From assembly GCA_026874595.1 (NCBI GenBank), contig CM049315.1:64293389-64357388 (forward strand): a stretch of DNA of 64,000 nucleotides, in the 5' to 3' direction. This DNA comes from Sipunculus nudus (taxonomy: Eukaryota; Annelida; Sipuncula; Golfingiida; Sipunculidae). The notes under the pieces were generated by a model, which worked only from the letters and a program-made list of their open reading frames with translations, was not told the DNA's origin and searched no databases. This document shows positions 57,801 through 60,600 of the stretch, piece after piece. The translations under genes and the position numbers were made by a program. The first letter of the stretch is position 1; each line of letters opens with the position of its first letter.

Positions 57801-59039
57801 CACCTGTATTTTTTTATTTTTTACAAATTTTTTTCTCTATTTTTGAGACCTTTAAAAATACAGACACAATTTTGCCCTGTTGGTTAATCTGTTTGATGCT
57901 TCAGTTGAATGGGTATATACTACCATTCAGATGAAAAAATTTCCTTTTGCGAATCTCTTCACAGTCAGCTGAGCGTCATGACCCATGGGTCACTTGTTAT
58001 ATGTCATGTTGCTTTTGCTGGCAATAAAGAAAAATATTTGATTATCAGAGCAGTGTATAGATTGGTCTGTGAGAGAGGTCAGTGGCATGACAGAGATACT
58101 ATTTATAGATCATTACTTTCACCATGGATTTGGCTCTAATTGGTTATGTGTATTCATTTTTTCTGTTAGCAGGTTTAAAAAAACATGCAAACCCTGACTT
58201 TGTGAAGAGGTGGCACATGAGCAAGTGAAGTTCATGTTGCATTGATCAATTCAGATATTGATAAAGGGTCAGATCTATAGTTATAGATTTATTTAGTCTT
58301 ATCATAGTTACATGCTCTATTATGTGGGACACACTAGTTAATTCAAAATTCCTGTATTTTCTGAAAGGTGTGGGTAGATGCTGGTACCCAGATCTTCTTC
58401 TCCTACTCAATCAGTTTGGGCACCTTAACCGCACTTGGCAGCTTCAACAAATTCAACCAGAACTCTTGGAGGTATGCTATCCATCATCTTTAAATTCTTG
58501 TTATGCATATCAAAGCAACCCGTAACTTCGCATTAAATTGGATAATTATAATAATTGCAAAAATGTATTATGACATTTTTAATGATGAAACCTGCAGTAC
58601 TCACAGGTATTTTTTTTTAAATTTATACTGTTCATTGTTGTAGATTGATTGAATAAATTGGTTCACACTTAGATGGGTTGACTAGATGACCAAGAGCATA
58701 AACTTTTTTTTTTTAATTGGACACAATTGTGTGCAGTCATAATTCTGTACTAGTATTTTTCATAAGAAGTAAACTAATTATGATAATTATGGCGATATGT
58801 ATTTTACAGTTAGATATTGTTGACATTATTCTGTTACATTTCTCTGTTTTATTATCTGTTAAAGAGACATCCTGGTACAGTTTAATGTCAATTCTATTAT
58901 ATTTTCTGTTACAGAGACAGCATTCTGTTTGCCTGTTGTAACAGCGGCACCAGCTTCTTCTCTGGCTTTGTTATCTTCAGCGTGCTGGGTTACATGGCCC
59001 ATGTTCATGGTGTCAGTGTTGGCTCTGTTGCCGAGTCAG
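3877..59039 (+). CDS. SLC6-family Na+/Cl- dependent transporter gene, partial (six exons, TM2 to TM7)
   Basis: Plasma-membrane symporter of the SLC6 family, moving a small amino acid or related compound into the cell with Na+ and Cl-. Six exons (3877-4008, 21110-21452, 22561-22693, 23737-23871, 58368-58471, 58915-59039) have AG acceptors and GT donors and join in one frame, 972 nt or about 324 residues. Order: TM2, TM3 plus long extracellular loop 2, TM4, TM5, loop 3 plus TM6, TM7. The chloride and Na1 ligands known from SERT and dDAT are all present: Tyr in LIPY (TM2), Gln and Ser in TQIFFS (TM6), Asn and the second Ser in NSGTS (TM7). The motifs [19 protein letters not shown] and FCIWKGIK favour the GABA/taurine/creatine branch over monoamine or glycine carriers. 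The substrate is not settled, because TM1 and TM8 are outside the window. The upstream exon(s) and the TM8-TM12 exons were not found here. Confidence 0.93.
4447..5010 (+). repeat. 55-bp minisatellite, ten full units
   Basis: The block CCCTTACATTTCC recurs at 4450, 4505, 4560, 4612, 4664, 4716, 4771, 4826, 4881, 4936 and partly at 4991. Units are 55 bp, except three consecutive 52-bp units (4560-4716) that lack GTA at the join. Units are almost identical, so the array is young. It lies 440 bp after the TM2 exon, in the intron. Confidence 0.9.
5011..6120. other. Intron, no feature recognised
   Basis: No coding signal, RNA gene or clear repeat was seen in this stretch. Confidence 0.5.
6120..6480 (+). 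repeat. Internal fragment of family G repeat
   Basis: This resembles 26810-27070 and 32280-32470: a GGGTCACAYGTGAAC block, a TGTGCGTCTGTTTCCA block and the GGTGGCGCCACC palindrome with CTGCA after it. Both family ends are missing, so it is truncated. Confidence 0.65.
6648..6862. repeat. Poly-G run, then (CT)n and (TA)n microsatellites
   Basis: A 13-G run at 6648-6660, a CT repeat from about 6770 to 6820 and a TA repeat from about 6821 to 6862. The reverse-strand open frames here code only for repetitive Arg-Glu and Ile-Tyr dipeptides and are not genes. Confidence 0.9.
6870..7750. other. Intron, no gene seen
   Basis: No convincing coding region or named repeat was seen. A decayed family A-like 5' motif (TTTTTAGGTTGACTAAAAG) begins near 7752 and starts the nested repeat block that follows. 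Confidence 0.4.
7961..8209 (+). repeat. Family H 5' end and first monomer
   Basis: ATGCCCC and GGGCAT arms (about 7964-7986) form a hairpin, followed by a CATGTCCGTCATTCTG stretch and, at 8035, a monomer starting CGCAATGCCTGCAGATATTA. The monomer is cut at GACTTTTT by a family A1 5' end at 8210. The inverse motif GGGGGCAT stands near the H 3' end at 16970-17002. Confidence 0.65.
8210..10375 (+). repeat. Family A1 copy (decayed), 5' hairpin at 8210-8240
   Basis: The 5' hairpin has arms AGCTCAGCTGACT and AGTCATCTGAGCT around ATA, followed by GTCC/GTCY microsatellite (8265-8320) and the A1 body with CCCCAAAATCTCCTACCA. It appears to end in a degenerate A terminus near 10363-10375, because family H sequence resumes directly after it. 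Positions 9000-9520 repeat part of the A1 body, so it contains internal tandem units. Confidence 0.6.
9699..9870 (+). repeat. Dispersed repeat, near-identical to 782-953
   Basis: About 170 bp, beginning TCATATGCATCACAGTATCT, match 782-953 with only a handful of differences. In the first copy this sequence lies shortly before a family A 3' end. Confidence 0.7.
10557..12762 (+). repeat. Family B element, both ends present
   Basis: The 5' end AGCGAACCTGCAAGCTAATG sits in a T run within a family H monomer. The 3' end has ACAGGTTTGC, the inverse of GCGAACCTGT-type 5' ends, then a decayed form of the palindrome AGGCCTGCAGGCCT and TTGTT. The body contains GGTGGCGCCACCTGCATTG (11017) and tandem-like blocks of CAAGAGTTCACTCAGTGCAG (11660-12130). 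No coding capacity is seen. Confidence 0.7.
12779..12812 (+). repeat. Family A1 3' terminus
   Basis: It directly follows the B element: ACTTCAAGGTCAACTTCAG, then CTGAGCACAGTGACC and TATGGGTCTCTTGTT. The palindrome has one change. B therefore probably inserted just before this A1 end. Confidence 0.7.
12813..14200. other. Intron, no gene seen
   Basis: Open frames at 12865-13189 have no recognisable domain and no splice or start context. Positions 13790-13960 hold a short direct repeat around ATCAGGTCTGAAGCTGT in three copies. Otherwise nothing can be named. Confidence 0.45.
14207..16102 (+). repeat. Family A1 element, nearly full length, with a second A 5' end at its start
   Basis: A degenerate A 5' end at 14207 is followed by a better one at 14294 (arms AGCTCAGCTGAG and ATCATCTGAGCT), then GTCC repeats (14338-14352), the A1 body and the A1 3' half with CAACATTAGGAAACACATGG. 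It ends in CAGCTGAGCACAGTGACCC at 16069 and CCCTTGTT at 16102. The body matches 53525-55875 and 8375-8590. Family H sequence starts directly after the end. Confidence 0.7.
16103..17002 (+). repeat. Family H array (five monomers) and 3' end
   Basis: Monomers begin at 16103, 16283, 16445, 16625 and 16804, spacing 162-180 bp, each with CCTGCAGATA or CCTGCATATA, GACCTACTTTTGACC and AAATTTCAT blocks. The array ends with GGCGGGGGCATTC, a hairpin with arms ATGTCG and CGACA, and CATCTAGTT at 17002. Monomers 3 and 5 share a GCTTGATAATGACCC variant, so the array grew by copying mixed units. Confidence 0.8.
17003..17227 (+). repeat. Family A1 3' end and A1 body fragment
   Basis: ACCTTCAAGGTCAACTCCAG runs into the A 3' terminus (17021-17055). 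A piece of A1 body follows (GATGTCCCCTAAATCCC, AAAACCACTGATCTGATTTT) and is cut at 17228 by the 5' end of a B element. Confidence 0.65.
17228..19084 (+). repeat. Family B element, both ends present
   Basis: The 5' end is AGCGAACCTGTGAGCTTATG, inserted in the T run of an A1 copy. The 3' end is CACAGGTTTGC, then AGGCCTCTAGGCCT (perfect palindrome) and TGTT. GCRAACCTGTG at the start is the inverse of CACAGGTTTGC near the end. GGTGGCGCCACC lies at 17366. The two B copies at 17228 and 10557 have the same block order. Confidence 0.78.
19415..20140 (+). repeat. Family F repeat, 5' end with hairpin and GTCC microsatellite
   Basis: GGGCCCCGCTT and AAAGCGGGTGCCC arms form a hairpin (19415-19440), followed by GTCCGTCCGTCTGTCCGTCC (19457-19480). 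Two related blocks follow (ATGATAACTCC near 19490, ATAATAACTCC near 20013), suggesting internal tandem units. The 3' end was not identified. Confidence 0.55.
20141..21067. other. Intron, no gene seen
   Basis: No coding signal beyond short chance frames and no named repeat were found until the family A terminus that abuts the TM3 exon. Confidence 0.45.
21068..21101 (+). repeat. Decayed family A 3' terminus abutting the TM3 exon acceptor
   Basis: CAGCTGAGCAGCTTGACTC, then ATGGGTCCTTTATT, matches the family A end. It stops eight bases before the acceptor AG at 21108-21109, so the pyrimidine-rich tract of this splice site is partly repeat-derived. Confidence 0.65.
21110..21452 (+). CDS. SLC6 exon encoding TM3 and extracellular loop 2
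   Basis: Acceptor tttcag ends at 21109 and donor gtaagt starts at 21453. The exon completes the Gly codon from the TM2 exon and reads [19 protein letters not shown], then [12 protein letters not shown] (TM3). Loop 2 follows, opening with [15 protein letters not shown], whose two Cys are the conserved loop-2 disulfide pair. The rest of the loop carries six Asn-X-Ser/Thr sequons (NIS, NAT, NVS, NKT, NET, NGT), many for a family member. The exon ends in EFWE, the usual approach to TM4, with a codon split after two bases that the next exon completes. Confidence 0.93.
21453..22369. other. Intron, no feature recognised
   Basis: AT-rich sequence between the TM3 and TM4 exons. No repeat terminus or RNA gene was seen. 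Confidence 0.5.
22370..22545. other. CpG-rich block upstream of the TM4 exon, unassigned
   Basis: This stretch is markedly richer in G+C and CpG than its flanks (GCGGCGGTGGCGGGCGGC region) and is open in more than one frame. The translations match no family I know. It could be a decayed coding exon, an unrelated insertion or a regulatory segment. On the - strand it ends at a donor-like GTGAGT, which is suggestive only. Confidence 0.3.
22561..22693 (+). CDS. SLC6 exon encoding TM4
   Basis: Acceptor acctgcag ends at 22560 and donor gtgaac starts at 22694. The first base completes the split Glu codon. It reads [20 protein letters not shown], then [20 protein letters not shown] and SSGK. The [21 protein letters not shown] helix is typical of the GABA/taurine/creatine branch. 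The exon ends on a codon boundary. Open frames over the same region that begin upstream of 22560 read through the intron and are not part of the gene. Confidence 0.92.
22949..22976. promoter_or_regulatory. Two copies of ATCACGTGACGT: tandem E-box/CRE-like site
   Basis: ATCACGTGACGT occurs at 22951-22962 and 22964-22975. Each copy contains CACGTG (bHLH E-box), and the join makes TGACGTCA (CRE/ATF, 22957-22964). It lies in the intron between the TM4 and TM5 exons, within a locally GC-richer stretch. Function is inferred only from motif identity. Confidence 0.4.
23737..23871 (+). CDS. SLC6 exon encoding TM5 and start of extracellular loop 3
   Basis: Acceptor ttgtag ends at 23736 and donor gtaata starts at 23872; the exon is 45 codons in phase 0. 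It reads [20 protein letters not shown], then [18 protein letters not shown] and SKVLEAQ. The segment TATSPY...[13 protein letters not shown] is the conserved TM5-loop 3 signature. The 34.5-kb intron that follows holds most of the mobile elements described here. Confidence 0.92.
24031..24960 (+). repeat. Family G-related repeat with a different 5' stem
   Basis: It starts GTATCGCCAGACAAAGTC, then TGGAGGTACTATGG: arms CCAGAC and GTCTGG around AAA, followed by GGTACTATGG. Family G starts similarly, with arms CCAAAAC and GTTTTG. The body holds two related units (TACCACTTGACAGTACAGTG near 24711 and its relative near 24402), with GGTGGCGCCACC at 24659 and a one-base variant at 24822. The 3' end is uncertain. 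Confidence 0.55.
24989..25546 (+). repeat. Family A1 fragment
   Basis: A degenerate 5' end (GAGCTATAATGATGGTCC near 25048) is followed by the A1 body (AAATTAGGCATACAGTTAGA, TTCAGGACTGCATAATATC). It is cut by a new family A 5' end at 25547. Confidence 0.6.
25547..26560 (+). repeat. Family A element with about 90-165-bp internal tandem units
   Basis: The 5' end AGCTCAGCTGACTGTAAGTC begins at 25547. Then come seven units, each with CTTGGAAACCTGAAATTAGG or close variants, with GGAAAC (one decayed) at 25691, 25825, 25914, 26074, 26237, 26373 and 26516. Most also carry GACCTATATTTTG and GCACAAAT. No A 3' end is seen before the next element. Confidence 0.7.
26685..27586 (+). repeat. Family G element, both ends present
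   Basis: The 5' end is GTATCTGCCAAAACAG, then AGTTTTGCGGATACTATG (hairpin). The 3' end is GGCGGATAC, then the hairpin GTAGTCG-CTTGT-CGACTAC (27555-27573) and CCGTATTCTAGT. GGCGGATAC is the inverse of GTATCTGCC with one change. GGTGGCGCCACC is at 27001, 27151 and 27280. The very GC-rich stretch at 26728-26750 belongs to this element and is not a CpG island of a gene. Confidence 0.75.
27599..27682. repeat. 34-bp inverted repeat with 16-base loop
   Basis: The left arm, 27599-27632 (begins TTTTTCCCACTTGG), pairs with the right arm, 27649-27682 (ends AGTGGGAAAAA), with one mismatch in 34. The loop TGGAATATATAATGCT is repeated after the right arm (27684-27699). It lies directly after the family G 3' end. 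Confidence 0.85.
27748..28032. repeat. Cluster of quasi-palindromic units (CCAGATCCC ... GGGATTTGGTC)
   Basis: At least six copies of inward-facing words of the type CCAGATCCC and GGGATYTGGTC are spaced a few tens of bases apart, so many alternative hairpins can form. The two opposite-strand open frames over it (27846-28217, 27853-28053) reflect this symmetry and are not convincing genes. Confidence 0.65.
28200..29025 (+). repeat. Family A1 3'-half copy (terminus missing)
   Basis: It matches 15480-16030 and 37720-38210: GCATAATGTGATGTCATCTG, CATTCGTTCATTATTCTCC and CAACATTAGGAAACATATGG blocks in the same order. It contains a 19-C run (28523-28541) and a shorter C run near 28665. It is cut at 29026 by an A2 5' end. 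Confidence 0.65.
29026..29738 (+). repeat. Family A2 element, both ends present
   Basis: The 5' end TTAGCTGACTGAAAG with CCTGAGCTATAGCGATC is followed by a GTCGTCCGTCGTGC stretch and one A2 unit (CAGGCACAAATC, CTGAAATTAGGTCTCTGTTA, ACCCCCCAG, TTTCATCAGTTCC). The end is CAGCTGAGCATCATGACTC, then CACTTGTT. Confidence 0.7.
30054..30186 (+). repeat. 46-bp tandem repeat, almost three copies
   Basis: GGAACAATTTTATCAGATTT starts at 30054, 30100 and 30146, exactly 46 bp apart, with identical copies. The third ends at GTAAACA (30186). Confidence 0.95.
30628..30703 (+). ncRNA. tRNA-derived sequence (SINE head or tRNA pseudogene)
   Basis: TGGCCAATTGGATAGAGGC matches an RNA polymerase III A box with a D stem GCC/GGC, and GGTTCAAACC fits a B box at the right distance, followed by CTGTCACTTTTTT (a T run that can end pol III transcription). 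The acceptor and T stems pair poorly, so it is not a working tRNA. It resembles tRNA-Arg-type heads of SINEs, but no matching tail was found. Confidence 0.4.
31609..32150. other. Intron, no gene seen
   Basis: No coding or repeat signal could be named between the inverted-repeat element and the next family G copy. Confidence 0.45.
32158..33420 (+). repeat. Family G element, both ends present, with internal tandem units
   Basis: The 5' end is TATCCACCAAAACAAAG, then TTTTGCGGATACTATG. The 3' end is GGCGGATACACGTAGTCG, then CTTGACGAGTAC (hairpin 33388-33406 with one mismatch) and ATTCTCGTT. Between them are five related units, each with a palindrome like GGTGGCGCCACC (32551 and variants near 32839 and 32985) and TTTGCATGTGTATA. 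It is longer than the copy at 26685 because of extra units. Confidence 0.75.
33421..34300. other. Intron, no gene seen
   Basis: It contains an 18-bp perfect palindrome CCATTACCATGGTAATGG at 33746-33763. No coding region was supported. Confidence 0.45.
34305..34436 (+). repeat. 21-bp minisatellite, about six copies
   Basis: TTTGTTCATTTTGTGTTTAT-type units are repeated every 21 bp. Because 21 is a multiple of three and no stop is present, all three + frames are open and give seven-residue repeats such as YICSFCV. No start context, splice signals or homology support a protein. Confidence 0.9.
34437..35440. other. Intron, no feature recognised
   Basis: No named repeat, RNA gene or coding signal was seen. 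Confidence 0.45.
35443..35680 (+). repeat. Repeat 5' ends: AGCTCACC-type and family A
   Basis: AGCTCACC and GATGAGCTC arms around an AT-rich loop (about 35447-35478) look like another hairpin 5' end. A family A 5' end (AGCTCAACTGACTGAAGATC) with GTCCGTCATCC follows near 35563, then the A2 start (CAGGGCACAAATCGTAC). At about 35680 the sequence changes to the middle of family B. Confidence 0.55.
35680..37453 (+). repeat. Family B element lacking its 5' end
   Basis: It begins inside B at TATGCCAATGTTGGTCACAT, with a one-base variant of the shared palindrome near 35726, the CAAGAGTTCACTCAGTGCAG blocks (36770-37030) and the end CACAGGTTTGC, AGGCCTGCAGGCCT (perfect 14-bp palindrome), TGTT at 37453. 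The 5' part has been replaced by A2 sequence. Confidence 0.72.
37678..38246 (+). repeat. Family A 3' terminus followed by an A1 3'-half copy and a second A 3' terminus
   Basis: The first end is CAGCTTAGCGCCATGACC, CATGGGTCCCTTGTT (37678-37710). A1 3'-half sequence with CAATATTAGGAAACACATGG follows, and the second end is at 38214-38246. A family B 5' end starts directly after CTTGTT. Confidence 0.68.
38247..39190 (+). repeat. Family B 5' part
   Basis: AGAGAACATGTGAGCTTAAG begins just after an A terminus, consistent with insertion in its TT. The body carries a one-base variant of the shared palindrome near 38700. It is interrupted at 39198 by a family A 5' end. Confidence 0.65.
39198..39807 (+). 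repeat. Family A2-type element with about 142-bp tandem units, split by the hAT element
   Basis: The 5' end AGCTCAGCTGACTTTCAGTC is followed by GTCC-rich sequence (39256-39290) and units with GAGGTCACAAGGTCAAAGGT at 39525 and 39671. The next unit is broken by the hAT insertion at 39808 and resumes at 48122. With the insert and one CTGTT removed, unit spacing is 142 bp, matching the neighbouring 145. Confidence 0.72.
40180..43446 (-). pseudogene. hAT transposase, ZNF862/KIAA1586-like, two visible exons, disrupted
   Basis: A cut-and-paste transposase. Exon 42020-43446 (acceptor gcag, donor gttagt) and exon 40180-40897 (acceptor gcag) join in phase at AMR/IHPGPK. Recognisable parts: a TTF/BED-like finger region ending [12 protein letters not shown], the RNase H-like fold with MSDSSMD and [10 protein letters not shown] (likely catalytic Asp residues), HCVAHRLEL, and the C-terminal dimerisation block with [16 protein letters not shown] (likely catalytic Glu). 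Damage: frame slip at an A10 run near 43336-43345, a shift near 40710-40745 and an in-frame TAA at 40636-40638. The finger reads MYFSLC where relatives usually have Cys at the Phe. Exons further upstream are not visible. Confidence 0.85.
43447..44349 (-). other. hAT internal region between transposase and Gypsy insertion
   Basis: Non-coding part of the hAT element upstream of the visible transposase exon. Open frames such as 44095-44427 have no recognisable domain. It may hold an intron or 5' untranslated exon. Confidence 0.4.
44355..44537 (-). repeat. 3' LTR of the Gypsy-type element
   Basis: 183 bp, differing from the other LTR at four positions (for example CGG versus CTG near 44394). It is adjacent to the polypurine tract, so it is the downstream LTR in - strand transcription. 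Confidence 0.9.
44859..46233 (-). pseudogene. Gypsy-type integrase and Pol C-terminal tail, disrupted
   Basis: Integrase for insertion of retrotransposon DNA. The main frame (46233-45106) has an HHCC zinc site (His57, His61, Cys91, Cys94, counted from the first residue after the stop at 46234), and the catalytic triad Asp122 (VSVDFGGP), Asp177 (ESDNGPPF) and Glu213 (ANGEAE), with 35 residues between the last two. A GPY/F-like chromatin-side domain with [11 protein letters not shown] follows. The acidic/basic Pol tail ([19 protein letters not shown]) is in another frame ending at 44859, so there is a frameshift near 45106-45160. Stops at 46234-46236 and 46255-46257 separate integrase from RNase H. 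Confidence 0.85.
46255..46640 (-). pseudogene. Gypsy-type RNase H remnant
   Basis: It is in the same frame as the integrase, upstream of it. Motifs are [12 protein letters not shown], then [38 protein letters not shown] and [19 protein letters not shown], typical of the RNase H end of Gypsy-type Pol. An in-frame TGA at 46570-46572 and the stop at 46255-46257 break it. The 5' part and all of reverse transcriptase are deleted; the junction is near 46615-46640, close to the leader. Confidence 0.82.
46730..46912 (-). repeat. 5' LTR of the Gypsy-type element
   Basis: 183 bp. In - strand transcription it precedes the primer-binding site (46711-46729) and a short leader with a candidate gag ATG at 46675-46673. 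The frame from that ATG runs only about 19 codons before a stop near the deletion junction. Confidence 0.88.
46918..48017 (-). other. hAT internal region between Gypsy insertion and right end
   Basis: Probable promoter-side region of the hAT element, judging by transposase orientation. No recognisable coding domain was found. Confidence 0.4.
48122..48450 (+). repeat. Continuation of the A2-type tandem array after the hAT element
   Basis: GATTTTGAGGTCAAAGGTCA at 48122 completes the unit broken at 39807. A further unit with AATAGGGGAAGAAGCCTATT precedes 48255. The array then fades into unassigned sequence. Confidence 0.7.
48451..50268. other. Intron with a family A 3' terminus, no gene seen
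   Basis: The only named feature is a family A end at 49909-49943 (CAGCTGAGAATCATGACC, CATGGGTCACTTGTG). The short open frame 49639-49845 has no recognisable domain. Confidence 0.45.
50269..51599 (+). repeat. Family A2 element, both ends present, with tandem units of about 340 bp
   Basis: The 5' end AGCTCAGCTGACTGTTAGTC is followed by TTGTCCG and then units starting near 50340, 50673, 51015 and a shorter one near 51182, each with CACAAAT..TAAC, CTTGGAAACCTG and AGCTATGGGGC. GGTGGCGCCACC lies at 50937. The end is CAGCTGAGCGTCATGACCC, then CACTTGTT at 51599. A C-run near 50462-50477 is an expanded form of the ACCCCCCAG motif of the unit. Confidence 0.8.
51600..53370 (+). repeat. Family B element lacking its 5' end, left part of a split copy
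   Basis: The B body (AAAGCTGAAAAACCTTTAAA, GAGTTCATTCAGTGCAGCC blocks) runs to GCATTGAAGCATT, where an A1 element interrupts it. The remaining B 3' end is found at 55876-55927. Confidence 0.78.
53371..55875 (+). repeat. Family A1 element, full length, inserted in family B
   Basis: The 5' hairpin arms AGCTCAGCTGACT and AGTCATCTGAGCT (53373-53401) are followed by a pure GTCC array (53424-53470), the A1 body (matching 14410-14640) and the end CAGCTGAGCGTCGTGACC, CATAGGTCCCTTGTT at 55875. The family B sequence on either side is continuous when this segment is removed, so these are the true ends. A 24-bp palindrome lies at 55578-55601. No coding capacity is seen. Confidence 0.82.
55876..55927 (+). 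repeat. Family B 3' end, right part of the split copy
   Basis: ACCTGTTGTATTTCCC, then ACAGGTTCACATTAAG and GTAGGCCTTGTT, match the last 50 bases of other B copies (compare 12711-12762). Confidence 0.78.
55928..57090 (+). repeat. Family A2 sequence interrupted by a solo LTR
   Basis: The A2 unit (CAGGGCACAAATCATCAC, ACCCCCCAG) runs to 56142. After the LTR-like insert it resumes with TTTCATCAGTTCCTGCAGAC and ends at CAGCTGAGTGTCATGACC, CATGGGCTGCTAGTT (decayed terminus). Confidence 0.65.
56143..56837. mobile_element. Probable solo LTR, about 695 bp
   Basis: It starts TGTTGTGATATC and ends CACATAACA, so the ends are short inverse repeats (TG..CA), flanked by a 4-bp direct repeat ATAG (56139-56142, 56838-56841) within A2 sequence. 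It contains AATAAA (56571). No internal coding region or second LTR is present in the window. The short target duplication makes this call moderate. Confidence 0.5.
57091..57456. other. Intron, nothing recognised
   Basis: No repeat terminus or coding signal was seen between the two A2 elements. Confidence 0.45.
57457..57998 (+). repeat. Family A2 element, compact full-length copy (542 bp)
   Basis: The 5' hairpin (AGCTCAGCTGACTG, AAAGTCATCTGAGCT) is followed by GTCCGTCGTCCGTCTGTCC, a single A2 unit with GGTGGCGCCACC at 57794, and the end CAGCTGAGCGTCATGACCC, CACTTGTT at 57998. This is the cleanest single-unit copy in the window. Confidence 0.85.
57999..58367. other. Intron immediately upstream of the TM6 exon
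   Basis: Non-repetitive as far as can be seen. No other coding exon is present. Confidence 0.5.
58368..58471 (+). CDS. SLC6 exon encoding TM6
   Basis: Acceptor ctgaaag ends at 58367 and donor gtatgc starts at 58472. It starts in phase 0, matching the TM5 exon across 34.5 kb, and reads [18 protein letters not shown], then [16 protein letters not shown], ending with two bases of an Arg codon. Gln and Ser of TQIFFS, four residues apart, are the TM6 chloride/sodium ligands in SLC6 structures. The polypyrimidine stretch before the acceptor is weak. Confidence 0.92.
58915..59039 (+). CDS. SLC6 exon encoding TM7
   Basis: Acceptor gttacag ends at 58914 and donor gtatgt starts at 59040. The first base completes the split Arg codon. 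It reads [18 protein letters not shown], then [20 protein letters not shown] and VAESG. Asn and the second Ser of NSGTS are the TM7 ion ligands. The last base is the first of the Gly codon that should lead into the PGLAF motif of TM8. No such exon is visible in the remaining 5 kb, so the gene continues past the window. Confidence 0.92.
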
Positions 59040-59158
59040 GTATGTCTCCCAGGCACGCCATACAAACCAAGTGACCCTCTTCTAACAACGAATACCCCTC
59101 CCCCCCCCCCCCCCCCCAATGTGGCCCTCTTCCTGATGGACCATACCCCACAATTTTT
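59040..59158. other. Intron with poly-C run
   Basis: A run of about 19-20 C at 59098-59117 lies 60 bp after the TM7 exon donor. Confidence 0.8.
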
Positions 59159-60439
59159 AGATCAGCTGACTGAAATTCATCCGAGCTATACTGATCACTC
59201 TTTGTCCGTCATCCTTCTTTATGTCTGTCTATTAACAGGGCACAGATCTTAATCGCTGGACCTGGAATCTTCTTACTAAACATCCAGGCAGGTCCACAAT
59301 TAATCTCCTTGGAAACCTGAAATTAGGTCTCTGTTACCCACTTCCTTCAAGCTGCTCAAAAGTTCTCCCCAGAATAGTCAAAAATTTCCTACAAAAACTG
59401 CAGTATCTAAATTACTACAGCATTGATGACCATGATTTTTGACATTTATAGATCATGGGGGGTTTCATCAGTTCCTGTAGACTGGTGGTGCTGCCTGTAT
59501 TTTTTTCAAATGTTTGCATTTTCTCTTTATTATTGGGACCTTCAAATAAAACCCCAACAGGGCACAAATCATAACCACTGGACCTGGAATATTTTTACTA
59601 TACATCTAGGCAAGTGAACAATAAATCTCCTTGGAAACCTGAAATTAGGTCTCTGTTACCCATATCCTTCAAGCTTTTAGGCTCCAAAACACCCCCAAGT
59701 ATAGTCGAAAATTTCATACAAAAATTGCAGTTTCTCAATAACTTCAGCATTAATGGCCATGATTTTTGGCATACATTTTGATCATGAGGTGTTTCATCAG
59801 TTTCTACAGACTGGTGCCACCTGTATTTTTTTCAAATTTTTACGCTTTTTTCTCTGTATTCTTGGGACCTTCAAATAAAACCGCACTTGTTAACACAGTA
59901 CAAATCATAACCACTGGACCTGGAATCTTCTTACTTGACATATAGGCTCGTCAACAATAAATCTCCTTGGAATCCTGAAATTAATTCTCGGTTACCCATA
60001 TCCTTTGAGCTGTTGGGCTCCATAGTAGCCCCAGAATAGTAAAAAATTTCATACAAAATCTGCAGTATCCCAATAACTACAGTATTGATGACCATGATTT
60101 TTAGCATGTATATTGATCATGGGGTGTTTCATCTCTTCCTGCAGACTGGTGGTGCCATCTATTATTTTTAATTTTTATGCATTTTCCTCTGTATTTTTGG
60201 AAGCTTCAAATAAACCTCATCTGTGAACAGGGCACAAATCATAAATACTGGACCTGGAAACTTCTTACTTGAAATCCAGGCAGGTCCATTATAAATCTCC
60301 ATGGAAACCTTAAATTAGGTCTCTGTTACCTATATCCTTCAAGTTACGGGGCTCCAAAATACACCCCAGAAAAATGAAAAATTTCATACAAAAACTTCAG
60401 TATCTCAATAACTACGGCCATGTGGATGGCCTTAATTTT
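59159..60439 (+). repeat. Family A2 element with four tandem units of about 330 bp
   Basis: The 5' end ATCAGCTGACTGAAATTCATCC is followed by TTTGTCCGTC and units whose GGCACAAATC-like block lies at 59239, 59561, 59898 and 60231. Each unit carries CTTGGAAACCTGAAATTAGG, ACCCCCCAG-like and TTTCATCAGTTCC-like blocks. A new A 5' end at 60440 cuts the last unit, so no 3' terminus is seen. Confidence 0.8.
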
Positions 60440-60600
60440 TAGCTCAGCTGAATGAAAGTCATCTGAGCTTTAGTGACCACCCATTGTCAGTCTGTCTGTC
60501 CGTCTGTTAACCAGGCACAAATCGTAACTGATGACCTAGAATAATCTAACTGGATATCTATTGAGGTCCATGAAAAATTTCCTTGGAATTTAAATTTTAT
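60440..60600 (+). repeat. Family A2 5' fragment
   Basis: AGCTCAGCTGAATGAAAGTC, then GTCTGTCTGTCCGTC and the start of an A2 unit (CAGGCACAAATCGTAACTG). The rest is missing. Confidence 0.65.
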
